From positions 12,513,239 through 12,577,238 of the forward strand of contig OY747715.1 in the NCBI GenBank assembly GCA_963556495.2: a stretch of 64,000 nt of DNA, in the 5' to 3' direction. Shown here piece by piece: positions 34,746 to 44,853 of the stretch (positions are counted from its first letter, which is position 1; every line of letters begins with the position of its first letter). The stretch comes from Valencia hispanica. Its lineage: Eukaryota; Chordata; Actinopteri; Cyprinodontiformes; Valenciidae. A model generated the notes under the pieces. It was not told the origin of the DNA. It saw nothing but the letters and a program-made list of their open reading frames with translations, and searched no databases. The translations under genes were made by a program, and so were the position numbers.

Positions 34746-35441
34746 TATTAAGTAGTAATTTGTCTGCAAGTCATTGTGATGAAAATGGTCTAAATTTGTT
34801 GTTAATTTGTCCCTGCAAATCCATAATGAAAGTCTTTTTGTCAATAATATAATCCTCTGTGGGGGTGAGAGGTCAACTGTAGATTAAACCAAATAAATGA
34901 GTCTGTTAATCTGATTAAAATGTTTGTAAGTATAAAAGTGAGATCAGAAAATAGGAACCATCCCACTTGTGCACCTGTCTCAAATGACAAATAATAAAGG
35001 GTTATTTATATTAGGCAAAGATTTCATCCCCTCAGGAATGTTGTTTTTAAAAAGTAGTTGGCTTTTACATATGCTGTTGTTGTAACTATTAATAATAAAA
35101 AGTTGTCTGGTTTTCTGAGCATCAATAATTATAATCAATAATTTAATATTAATATAATTATTGATGAAGTTCGAGTTTAACTTGTTTATTAAAGATATAG
35201 GGGCACCAATCTCATAAATGAGATAATTTTATTTAAACCAGACTGTCAGTCTCTCTGAAAAGGCATAATTCGGGGTTAAAACAAACTTCACAGCATACAC
35301 TGAAATAGCACAGGAAACTTCTCGTTACTTAAGGGAATTTATTAATGAAATAGGTCAACCTTACAGATTACAGTTAATAATTTCCATCTATTCTAACGCA
35401 TGCAAAAATATAGAACAAAGTTAACGTCGAGGGAAGGGGGC

Positions 35442-35525
35442 GTGTGTGTGCGGATGTGTGTGTGTGTGTGTGCGGCTGTGTGTGTGTGGGAGACAGCGAG
35501 CGAATGAGGGGGGGGGGGGGGGGGG
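35442..35525. repeat. (TG)n tract and 18-base G run
   Basis: GT-rich simple repeat at 35442-35491 followed by a run of G at about 35508-35525, inside repeat A3. Confidence 0.9.
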
Positions 35526-36349
35526 TTCAGCTTCCACCCTCAATACGATCGATCAAACTCAAGCCTTATCAATTGGCGCGATCGGCTCACAAAGGGAGAC
35601 AAAGAAAGACCGCGTGGCGACTCAACAAAGACTAGTTTCATTAGCAATGGTGGCTTGGACAAAGGAAACGGGGGCGACGGAGAACGGGCCACGCGACCTC
35701 TCTAAACAGACACGCGCCGACCGCAGCGGACAATAAACAAACAAGGAAATAATACAATATAATATACTGCTTCTGGTTGCAACCAAAGTCAAATAATAAA
35801 ACACAAAAAGCTTGCACATTCAGGGTCGGTGTACAGCGACAGACGACCAAGAATAACAGTGGTTAACAAGTTGACAGACTTATTTTAACCAACAGAAAAC
35901 GGATATTAACCGTTAAGACCTCTCCTCTACCCAGACCAAAGATATGAACCAGTTTAATCCTACTTGGTGGGGCAGCTCTCCACAGTTCACGACGAAGAAC
36001 GTAGAAAGTGTCCAGTTTAAAGGAGTTGTTTGCGCAAAACCGCGGTCAGAAAAGCGGACGACCGAGTTTAGGCGCTGAGGGACTCAGGCCTGTTTTCAAT
36101 AGAGCTCAGATGGCCAGCTGACTCCCTTGTTACCCGTACAAGAAGTCTGTTTGCTCTGCCGATTCACCTCGAAGTTTAAAAGGGAAGTTCTTCCTGGTCC
36201 AGCAAGTTTGAACGGAAAGAGGGAAAATCCTTACCGGCACTGCTTGGGAACCAAAAGACGAAGATTTCAATCTTTGTGCTGCTTTTATCAACTCTGTGAT
36301 GTCATCACTGGCCACAGACCAATGAGAATGGGTCGAGGGCAGCGCAATG

Positions 36350-36475
36350 GGTGCTGGGAGATGCAGTTCGTTCAGTGAAAGGATGCTGGGAGATGCAGTT
36401 CGTTCAGTGAAAGGATGCTGGGAGATCCAGTTCGTTCAGTGAAAGGATGCTGGGAGATCCAGTTCGTTCAGTAAA
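36350..36475. repeat. 32 bp tandem repeat, about four units
   Basis: The unit GGATGCTGGGAGATGCAGTT plus CGTTCAGTGAAA repeats about 3.9 times with GATGC/GATCC variants. It expands the CTCCCAGCATCC block seen once in repeat A2. Confidence 0.9.
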
Positions 36476-36491
36476 GGCCATAGCCTCAACA

Positions 36492-37427
36492 CTGTGAACT
36501 CTAACTCAAGGTTCAATGTCCAAGTAAGTTTAACTTACTCCATTTAGTATGCTAAAAATGAGCTAAAATGCTAATATTGACTAACATTAACTTACTCCAT
36601 ACAGTGTATGTAAAGGTTTAGCCTTTGTGTCAAGATTTGCTCGTGTTAGCTAACTGTAGCATGTTGGCTATCACTAGCATGTTGTTTGACATCAGCTGAG
36701 TCCATTCAGTATATGAAGTTTAGGTTGTATGTCAAAATAAGATGAAAAGCAGGTATTAGCTAAAAAGCTAACTTTAGCATGTAGGTTATCACGAGGATGT
36801 TGAGTTATATATATGTACTCCATCTATTTTGCTAATAGCAGCGTAGAAGCCAAAAGAAACAAAAATGTTAGTATGAGCTAATGAGCTAAATGTTACATGA
36901 TGGCTATCACTGTTTTGCTGGCTAACATCTGTGCTGCTAGAACATCGTTGGTGTTAACAGCGGTGTTCTTGAAAGCAGTTGGAAAGCCACCCATCTGAGG
37001 AGAAAAACTTTCCACATTAAGAGCTCTATTCGAAAAGAGTTGATTTTCTTTTTTTCATGTTTGTTAGTATCGAGTTTCTGTATTTTCTATTTGAATAGAG
37101 AAATATCTCTGCTTGACATTTTTACCATCAATCAGGAGCAAACTCTGAAGTGTTTCCTCTCACCCTAAGAATGATTCTGAGGAATTTATATTTCTGTGTT
37201 AGCTTTGAAATAAATCAAATCCTACATTTTCTATTTCAAAACAGAAAATGCTATTTCTGTACCCACAATACGTTGGTAGATGGTAGGGTCAAAAATGTAT
37301 GCGAAAATCATGAAAGCACGGATCCATTTTGCCTTGTATCAACAGTTCAGGCTGTTCTGGTGTGGGGGATAATTTCGTAGCACACTTTGAACCCTTAGGA
37401 CCAATTGAGTAATGTTTAAACACCACA
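36492..37427. other. intergenic, GCTAA/TAGCAT-rich
   Basis: The first 450 bp is full of loosely repeated GCTAAC, TAGCATG and GGCTATCAC words, like a decayed minisatellite. No gene is visible. Confidence 0.5.
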
Positions 37428-37722
37428 TGTCAGGATGTGTGTGGAGTAAGGACCCAAACGCAGACGCTGATGAAATGTGCAGGATGTTTATTGAATGTGC
37501 TGCTGGCTGGAGTGATGATGATGATGGTGGTGACGGCAGGAACGAAGAGGCAGGACGACACACCATGGAGAAATAGACAATACAACAACAATAATGATCC
37601 GGCGCTGAGTGAAGGGAAGTGACGGGTAATAAAGGCAGGAGGTGAGTAGGATCAGGTGTGAATGATTTGAGAGACACAGGTGAGGACAATGATGAGGAGA
37701 GGCTGATTAGGGCAGCGTGACA
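37428..37722 (-). repeat. solo LTR of element D (295 bp)
   Basis: Bounded by TGTCAGGATG and its inverse GTGACA end, and flanked by an exact 5 bp duplication CCACA (37423-37427, 37723-37727). On the minus strand it matches LTR D at 28466-28821 throughout. A clean 5 bp duplication around a single LTR shows that LTR-LTR recombination removed the internal region. Confidence 0.85.
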
Positions 37723-37815
37723 CCACAACCTGACTGTATTGTTGCTGACCATGTCACAATGCACCATTGCACAAAGCTCACATCTTCAATCTGGTTTCTT
37801 GTACATGACAATCAC

Positions 37816-38539
37816 TGCGTTTACATACAGAAGGAGAAAACTGAATTATTGCCTTAGGTTGCTTCTACACTAACACAGCTAAGGTTATACAGGGTATATC
37901 TCACCGAACCTTATACCTGTCCACACACACACACACACACAAAGCATTGTTTATGACCCCCTCCGCCCACTGGGGCAACTCTGACCTAGTAGGCATGCAC
38001 GTAAAAACGGCAGACCCACATATATGAAGTCACAGTCACCTCCGACCTCCCGACAGTTACCCGGCAGATGTAAACATTGAAGAAGAAGCAAGAAGCTCAT
38101 TTCTGATCTGCAACTTGTTGAGCAGAGTCACTCAAAAAAGTTTTTCACAAGAAGAGATTTCTTTGTTTACCTCTGTGTGGTCACCGGTTGTTATTAAGTT
38201 GGCTGTGGCGCGTGTTTTCTGAAGTCACTTCCTTACCGAACTTAGTTCTTAAACGCCTAATGAATCCACACTAATCCAAGAGCCGGAGATTTAAGAAACA
38301 AATTGCCCACTTACCCATGTAAAAAAATATCTGGGGAGGGGAACCTTAAACGATGGGCTAGTGTGGTCGAGACGGGGTATCGACTAAATATTTATTCGTT
38401 TAAGCACTTAAACGGCCTAATGTAGACAGGGCCTTAGTCCAACTGAAATCAGAGTTTTGAAATGCATGCCAACTCTTAATCGAGCTAACACACTCAGACA
38501 ATACGATTAGAAAGCCAAATTTATCTGCATGTAAACAGC
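37816..38539. mobile_element. two nested inverted-repeat elements
   Basis: Outer ends GCGTTTACATACAG (37817) and CTGCATGTAAACAGC (to 38539) are near-complements. Inside, GTTGCTTCTACACT starts at 37858 and AATGTAGACAGGGCC ends at 38433, flanked on both sides by TTAG. So a 576 bp element appears to sit in a 720 bp one. No transposase is present; the superfamilies are uncertain. Confidence 0.45.
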
Positions 38540-39152
38540 TGAGGCAGCTTAGCTATTATGTGCCTGGGCGTTCCCCCTTCCGGAAGGTTCGAGACCGTTA
38601 AAGCGGGAATAACACCTGTTCGACAACAGCATAATAACAACAACACTTGTAACACAATCAAACAGTACATCCCCCCTTCTATATAGCTATTAGTAGGAAG
38701 GTAGTGTACTTGGCTTGCCATCCTTTTCGAAGGATTTTATTTTTGTTTATATTGTTTTATCAATTGTAATCTCCGGGAGTGACTCTCTGCTGAAATAAGA
38801 TTGACAAACCCTCCTGGATCTTCAAATCTCTGACAGCAAATCAGTGGAATTTTACAAAAATGGACAAAATATCTTTGCCTCCTTTTCTGTCCCAGATACC
38901 TGCATACCTTTGCCACACCCCTGCACCACGGCTTTGAAGGAGACACCACCGCCACCGGGGAAAGTGTAGCGGAAAGCTGGCTAAACTGAAGTGCACCCTG
39001 GATCCCCATCGTTTGGCAGAGCCATTTGACATCTGGTTGATGCTTGTCGTATGTTCCGCTTCTCTTGATCAGCCCTATTGTTCCTATTCTGTGCATCCTC
39101 TGCAACACTGAGTACATTTTGGTAACCTGTGCCTCTTTGGTGAGCTCCCAGG

Positions 39153-39600
39153 ATGATCAACAACTTCTCACTGAAGACACCTGCTTCAGTCAAGTTTGGC
39201 CTGGTTTACACAAGGTCTTTATCAAATAAAACCTTTATTATCGAGGATTTGTTCACAGCGAGTGGGCTGGATTTCTTATGCGTAACAGAGACTTTGATAA
39301 ATCCTGGTGAGTCCAATGCAGTTTCTGAACTATTACCTCCAGAGTGCTGTTATTTTAACTCTCCTCAAACATCAGGACTGGAAGGAGGAACTGCGACTGC
39401 ATTTTAAAATTTTTATTTGAGGCAACATGTGTCTGGCCCGACACAGGAACAGGGACACACTCTTGATCTTGTTTTAACATTTGGTTTGTCTATTTCTGAC
39501 ATAGCAATTTGTGAAAGTATTTTTTCTGATCACATCCCTATGTTATTTAACACAGCTTTCTCTGAAAATAGGCTGGAATCTCATGGTGCTGTTTGACAAG
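39153..39600 (+). pseudogene. Rex1-like LINE endonuclease remnant
   Basis: The frame 39153-39407 encodes NARSLSNKTF-like sequence (here TRSLSNKTFIIEDLF) and LDFLCVTETLINPGES, the N-terminal part of an APE-type endonuclease with its TET glutamate motif. After 39407 the frame is lost, but GTHTLDLVLTF-, SISDIAI- and SDHIPM-type words can be read in other frames up to 39560; SDH carries the catalytic histidine. The enzyme would nick target DNA to prime reverse transcription. Frameshifts make it inactive. Confidence 0.7.
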
Positions 39601-39772
39601 TTAGGATCATCAACCAGTCAACTGCGACTCCTTTTGCTACTGCTTTTAACATGGTCCCTGCTATTTCTGAGTTTGCTCCTCATGATGTAAATTAACCTAG
39701 TTCCTGGTTCCAAGCAAACTGCAACATTGTGATGGACTCAGTGGCTCCTTTGAAGGATACAAATGTCAGAAA

Positions 39773-39900
39773 TGTCTTTTCTGCATTCAAACTGCTTTTT
39801 GGCAGCCTGAACATATATGAAAACGCACCGAATTTGGCAGACGCGTCAGACCTGCGTGGAAATTTGATATTTTAGGGGTGTCACAAAAGTCGCAACAGAC
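39773..39900. mobile_element. 128 bp insert C1 in the LINE
   Basis: TGTCAGAAA occurs exactly on both sides (39764-39772 and 39901-39909). LINE coding similarity stops at the left copy and resumes at the right one. The insert matches 44018-44140 (TTTTCTGCATTCAACTGC, GCCTGAACATA, GACCTG, ATATTTTAGGGGTG). It has no coding capacity. Confidence 0.65.
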
Positions 39901-39910
39901 TGTCAGAAAG

Positions 39911-40335
39911 CAGAGAGAAAATGAAAGAAGGATAAGCTGCTGATTTCACTTTAAATACTAAGGGATTGTCTCCATCACTATCAGAATGTAGTGAGAGAGG
40001 CAAGAAGGAAAAATCTGTCGATGTGATCTTTTCTGGTCGTCATAAACCGCATATACTTTTTAGTGTTATAGATTATGTCCCTAACGTTCCTCAGTCCACC
40101 TGTATGAACCTTCCATAGACTCATGTGAATCACTGTCGTCTTACTTTGTTGAAAAGTGGCTAATATTAGAGCTCAGATTCCAGCTTTACCTTCTCCAGTT
40201 GTTTCTGGTCCCTGCTCTAGAGATTTTGATCAGTTTGAACCTGTGACTCTAAATTATTTGAGAAAGATTATTTTAGCCTTAAAAACCTTCCGGTTTGCCC
40301 TTTGATATAATTCCCCCCTCTCTGTTGCATGAATT
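39911..40335 (+). pseudogene. Rex1-like LINE linker and RT start
   Basis: Broken frames encode an RKAERKWKKDKL-like basic linker (39905-39950), HHYQNVVREARRKNLS (39970-40020), VANIRAQIPALPSPV (40155-40200) and FDQFEPVTLNYLRKIILALK (40228-40285). Near 40300 the CPFDIIPPSLLHE segment that precedes the RT core appears in shifted frames. Similarity stops at about 40335, where the piggyBac-bearing block starts. These segments belong between the endonuclease and RT of the same LINE. Confidence 0.7.
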
Positions 40336-40339
40336 ATGA

Positions 40340-42970
40340 AATCCTGACTCAAAATTGTATACTTAAGGGCATAAGAGCATGAAAAAAACAAATGTTCAAT
40401 TTTCTTTTTACAAAAATTTCATTTTCAGAGAGTTACATATGTGTCCACTCCAGCAGACTACATACACCTGAGCACTCAACATGAAACAGTATGAACATAG
40501 TATAAATGCTTATTTAGTTATGTTGTATGGTAAATACATGAACATGTATGATTGGTTTATTCTTGGTATTTGAACAAGGAAACACACATTGCTCAATTGT
40601 GAAACGTATACATTTGCTAAGACTATGTTTCAAATATCTCCTCTTAAAAGAAATTTTTTTTAAGTCCCCTTACTCCGCTTTGGGGGCAGGACTGGCACTA
40701 CTATGTAAATATGCTAGCACTAGCATGTTTGCATCAACATGAACAGATTTTAGTCTACATCTCTGAACATCTACACCAAAAAACTGTCCTCCATTGTGCA
40801 TGTCAGTTCACCACACCTAAGCAGTATGAAAGTTGGCAAAGCATCCAGGGCAGAGTGACTCACGACACTGTATGTTTTTCACATCAATGAGCTGGGGCCA
40901 GTGATTTCCAGTGCCAAACCTGTCTTCACAGGGAACTTTGGTGACTGCTCTCCACTTCACCGGAGGTGGTGTACCACTGGGTCTTCCTCTTCTGCAACTT
41001 TGAAAAGTTGGAGATTTATATTTTCCAATCCTAAAATCGAGTAGAGGTGCCATGTATTTACAACGGTCACATCCTAAAAGTGAAAAAAGACTCGGATGTA
41101 CCACCGCTTGTTCCGACTTCTATGAGGATACATTGCAACAAATTGGTCAACGAGATCTACTCCACCCATGTGTTGATCGTTAAGGGCCACAGAAAAAGGT
41201 ATTTGGATACTAAACATTGTTTTTCCCTTCTTGTCCCATATCTTTGCCAAATCTTCAGGGGACTGGCCAGCACAGGACAATGCCATGTGGTTGACTGAGC
41301 TGTCGAGCCAACCTTTAACAGTGATGTTTGCATTATCACTGACAACAGACCAAGCCCATCTTCCCTCTTTTTTCAGTAGCTTCTGATTTGCTCCCTTTAG
41401 CCTGTTTGCTCTGGATGTACCTGTGCCATACAGTAGATGCTGCAGTCTTTCAAGACCTCAATGAGTGGAATGCTGCAGAAGTAGTTGTCGAAAAAGACTT
41501 TTGGTTTTTGTATTTTATGCCACGCCCAACACACTGACGTGATCACGTCTTGCAGATTCCTGATACACTTCAAATCTGTACAGGTAGCCTGAGGTTCCTG
41601 GCCCGACCCACACTTTTACTCCACAGTGTTTTGGCATTTTTTGTATGTATTGTTTGATGGACAGAAGCCCTTTAAAGAGAATGATTTGCTTGTCAATTGA
41701 CTGAAATGCGTCTGGGTCTGCTGCTGCCTTAAATGTCTCTTGAAGTGCGTTCAGCACTGGTCTTACTTTGAAAAGCATATAAGTGTTTGCTGGCTGAGAC
41801 GTAAAGTTATCCACAAAGTGGAGGTAACCAAGAATTTGATCAAATCTGTTCACGGACATACAGTAGCTTTTGCAATCAATCCCAGATGAAGACCATCCTC
41901 ACTAGACCAGTCCATCTGTGTTTTAGGACACCAAATGTATCACATGATCATGTTGATCCCTAAATAACATCTGCATTTCTTCTCTGGTTACAGACATATT
42001 TTCTTTCTCTTTCTGAAGAGCATACAAACTTGTGTTGTGAACTATATAATCAAAGAGGTCTTCAGGAAACAGATGCATACAAAATCTACTGGATCTCTTC
42101 CTTCAACATTCACTTTCCAGTCTCCAAGAAACTGAGGCAAGTTTCCCTCAAAATCATTGTCTTGGAATTTCCAGACATTTTTCCGAGCCTGAGTACTGCC
42201 TGGTGTCATGTGCACATATTCCATAGCCCCCACATCCAGATGACCTCCCTCTCCATTCTGGCTATCTGCATCCTGAATGACTAGATGTTTGTCATCATCT
42301 GCTCCTCCTATGTCTGCAGTTCTCTGGCAGCGACTCATCATCACGGCTGTCAATCATCACTGGAGTCTGAAGGAATTTCCTGGACAATTCTATAGCTCTC
42401 CCTATTCTTTGCTGCACTTGCAGTTGACAAAAAGTGTTTTACACAATCTGCAACTAATATGTAAAACCCTAACTGTTTTTAAATAAATAGTCTATAAAAT
42501 GTAGCAAAAACAAACTATTTTTACAACTAAAACAGTCACAAGAAGAGATTAAACAATTGCATGACTTATACTTTATGCTGCATGGCGTCCACTCCAGTGG
42601 ACACATGGTTAACTCCAAATTACTATTTTTTTAAAATAAAAATAATATAATAAGTATTATCTAGACTTTTCTAAAAAGCATAATATATATTTTTTTACAT
42701 CTGGTTCTTCTGGAATAGAAGGATTGACTGGATATTCCAGATATCAAAAAGTCAACAAGTGTGGGTGCTTGTCAGCCATCTTGGATTCAGAGAAAATTTA
42801 CCTGCAGTACAATGACTGACCACTGAATTAACCTCAGTGGGGTGGAGCAATAGAGAGCACTCTGGTGGCCTAAATGAAGTTCCACCATAAAAACCATAGC
42901 AGTTAGATGAAAAAGCCTTTTAAATAGCTGTCCACTACAGTGACCACTATGGGCTGGAGAGTTAGTTTTT
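40340..42970 (-). mobile_element. piggyBac-type transposon block in the LINE
   Basis: A minus-strand piggyBac transposase remnant is bracketed by inverted ATGTGTCCACT (40439-40449) and its complement (42596-42606). LINE coding sequence is present on both outer sides and absent within, so the block is an insertion. I could not fix the TTAA ends; TTAA at 40363 is one candidate. Confidence 0.7.
40817..42353 (-). pseudogene. piggyBac-type transposase
   Basis: Read 42353 to 40817, the remnant has an acidic N-terminal part, then an LFDYIVHNTSLYALQKEKEN-like stretch and MSVNRFDQILGYLHFVDN. The frame 41859-41515 carries SIDKQIILFKG with the first catalytic Asp and SIKQYIQKMPKHCGVKVW. Near 41490 FFDNYF supplies the second, and MGGVDLVDQ in the frame 41286-41074 the third, followed by PHRSRNKRWYIRVFFHF. 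A Cys-rich end (IQCRESLCPGC) follows at about 40850. piggyBac enzymes cut and paste at TTAA. Frameshifts and a deletion before MSVNRF show it is dead. Confidence 0.85.
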
Positions 42971-42974
42971 TTCT

Positions 42975-43950
42975 AGCTATAGACCAATTTCAGAACTTCC
43001 TTTTTATTTCTAAGGTGCTGGAGAAAGTTGTCTATTTGCAATTAACTGAGTTTTAACAAATAAATAACATTTTTGAAGAAAAAAAATTAACCCTGTCCAC
43101 AGTACAGAATCAGAGTTTTTAATGACATTGTTTTAGCTACTGACTCTGGAGACTTAGTTGTCCTATTTATATTAGATCAGCTGCTGCCTTTGACACCATG
43201 GACCACGACATTCTCATTTGTATTGTTCATTTCCTACCTCACTGAACGATCCTCATGTATCATTCTACAAAGTTTCGCCCATTTCTCCTTTCTCATGTGG
43301 GGTTCCTCAGGGATCATTTCTTGGACTCTTGTTATTTTCATTGTATTTATTACCACTTAGCTCAATTTTTAGAAAACATTGGTGTTCTTTTCATTTTTAT
43401 GCTGATGACACCCAGGGGTATATACCTCTTAAATGTGGCCACTCTTGTTCTTTAAGTTCTCTTTTGGAATGTCTTGATGAAGTCAGAGTCTGGATGTCCT
43501 CTAATTCCCTTCTTTTTGATGAGAAAAAGACAGAAGTCATGCTTTTTAGTCCTAGTATTTCTAGTGGACCTTGATTAATTGACCATGGCTCGCTGGGTCC
43601 ATACTTAAAATCTACAGTGACTAACCTGGGAGTAAAAATGGATGGTGATTTTACTTTGGACAAGCAAATCAGTGCAGGGATGAAATCCAGTTTCTAGTAT
43701 CTAGGAAGATTGCCCAGGTTACGCATATGCTTTTAAAACAAGATTTTGAAACAGTTATTCATGCTTTTATTACATAACGCCTTGGTTACTGCAATTCATT
43801 ATACCTTGTTATCTCCCAATCTCACCTCTCTCATCTTCAACTGGTGCAGAATGTAGCTCCTTTTAACTGGTAAAAAAAAAAGAGAGAACACATCATCCCA
43901 ATTCTAGTCTCACTGCACTGGCTCCCTGTTCATTTTAGGATTCATTTTAC
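42975..43950 (+). pseudogene. Rex1-like LINE reverse transcriptase
   Basis: RT motifs occur in order across several frames. SYRPISELPF and SKVLEKVV lie near 42977-43030; AAFDTMDHDIL near 43185-43215 carries motif A; the frame 43218-43574 has CGVPQGSFLGLLLFSLY and FHFYADDTQG, the YADD catalytic motif; then SNSLLFDEKKTEVMLF. Afterwards LGVKMDGDFTLDKQI (43627-43670) and REHIIPILVSLHWLPVHF (43885-43940) mark the C-terminal domain. At least three frameshifts or stops occur. The enzyme would perform target-primed reverse transcription. Confidence 0.85.
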
Positions 43951-44017
43951 AGTGATTTTATTTGGCCCGAGCAGTGAAAGCATTCCAAAGGCCTATTGTA
44001 TCCTAACTGTTTATTAT

Positions 44018-44569
44018 TCTTTTCTGCATTCAACTGCTTTTTGGAGGCCTGAACATAAATGAAAACTCGCCCAATTTGATGGACACGTCAGACCTGTGTG
44101 AAAATTGTATATTTTAGGGGTGTGGCAAAAGTCACAATAGAAATGGCTCAACGGCGCCCTCCGAAAATGTTTAAAAAACACTGCTCCATTAGCTTACTTT
44201 ACTGTACAGACATGAAAATTAGTACACGTGCAGAACTTCCCAAGATCTACTTAAAAGTCTTAAAATGTCATAGTCTCAAACGCAAAGGAAGTCGGTCATG
44301 GATTGAAATTGCGATTTTGACCCTGTTTTTGCCCTTTACAACCATCTGAACATATTCCTTCTAGGAATTTTGACCGATCAGCTTGTAACTTGGTCAAGAT
44401 GGCCTTCAGGGATGGGGAATTAAAGGTTACCAAAAAGATTGACTTTTCGTATATGTTGAAGGGGAGGGTGAAGCTTCAACTTTGACTAAATTACAAAAAT
44501 ATAAACTCCCTACACCCGGCACATTCATTTAAGATAAGATATTTTACTATTTTGAATTATCCTATTAAG
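44018..44569 (+). repeat. dispersed repeat C, copy 2
   Basis: The first 120 bp matches insert C1 at 39773-39900. It continues as non-coding DNA up to the hAT insertion at 44570 and, after it, from 46802 onward. So C1 is a short internal piece or relative of a longer repeat. Confidence 0.55.
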
Positions 44570-44853
44570 TAGGGATGTAAGAAAATATCGATAAACTGAT
44601 ATATTGCGATATTGTATCAATATTCCCCCCAAAATATTGATTTAAAAACATTTCTTTTTTATGATTTGAATGGAAACATTACTGATGAGAGTCATTTTTG
44701 TAGTAAATATAAAAGTATGACTAGTGGTTGGTGACTGTTTTCACCGTCTTTTTTCCAGTGGATCAACTAGATGTATTGATAGAACTAGATGTGTTCAGTA
44801 TGAAACAGGGTGGAATGTTTAAAATGCTTTGACAGTTTTTCTACAGTTAAATT

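Larger units (their letters stand above)
35110..36491 (-). mobile_element. LTR-like repeat A, copy 3 (minus)
   Basis: On the minus strand it starts TGTTGAGGCTATGG at 36491, then CTCCCAGCATCC units, GTCTGTGGCCAGTGATG, ACATCACAGAGTTGATAAAA, GTCTGGGTAGAGGAG and GTTGGTTAAAATAAGTCTGT. The end has CTGTAAGGTTGACC, ATTAATAAATTCCC, CTGACAGTCTGG and GGTGCCCCTATATC near 35200. Order and strand-consistent blocks match A1 and A2. It has no coding frame. It carries a GT tract, a G-run and a 32 bp tandem repeat. Confidence 0.6.
38880..44015 (+). mobile_element. Rex1/Babar-like LINE, interrupted twice
   Basis: Endonuclease remnants (39150-39600), the linker (39911-40330) and the RT (42975-43950) lie in order on the plus strand. 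Two interruptions separate them: a 128 bp insert at 39773-39900 and a block carrying a minus-strand piggyBac transposase (about 40340-42970). All coding frames are broken. The linker and RT words are typical of Rex1-type fish LINEs; the exact clade is from memory. Confidence 0.75.

Noticed and set aside
36350..36475. Direct repeats that could suggest a CRISPR array
   Set aside because: Units are contiguous with no unique spacers and the context is a fish retroelement.
38737..39117. 126-codon minus-strand frame next to the Rex1-like LINE
   Set aside because: It overlaps the LINE 5' region in antisense and has no recognisable motif.
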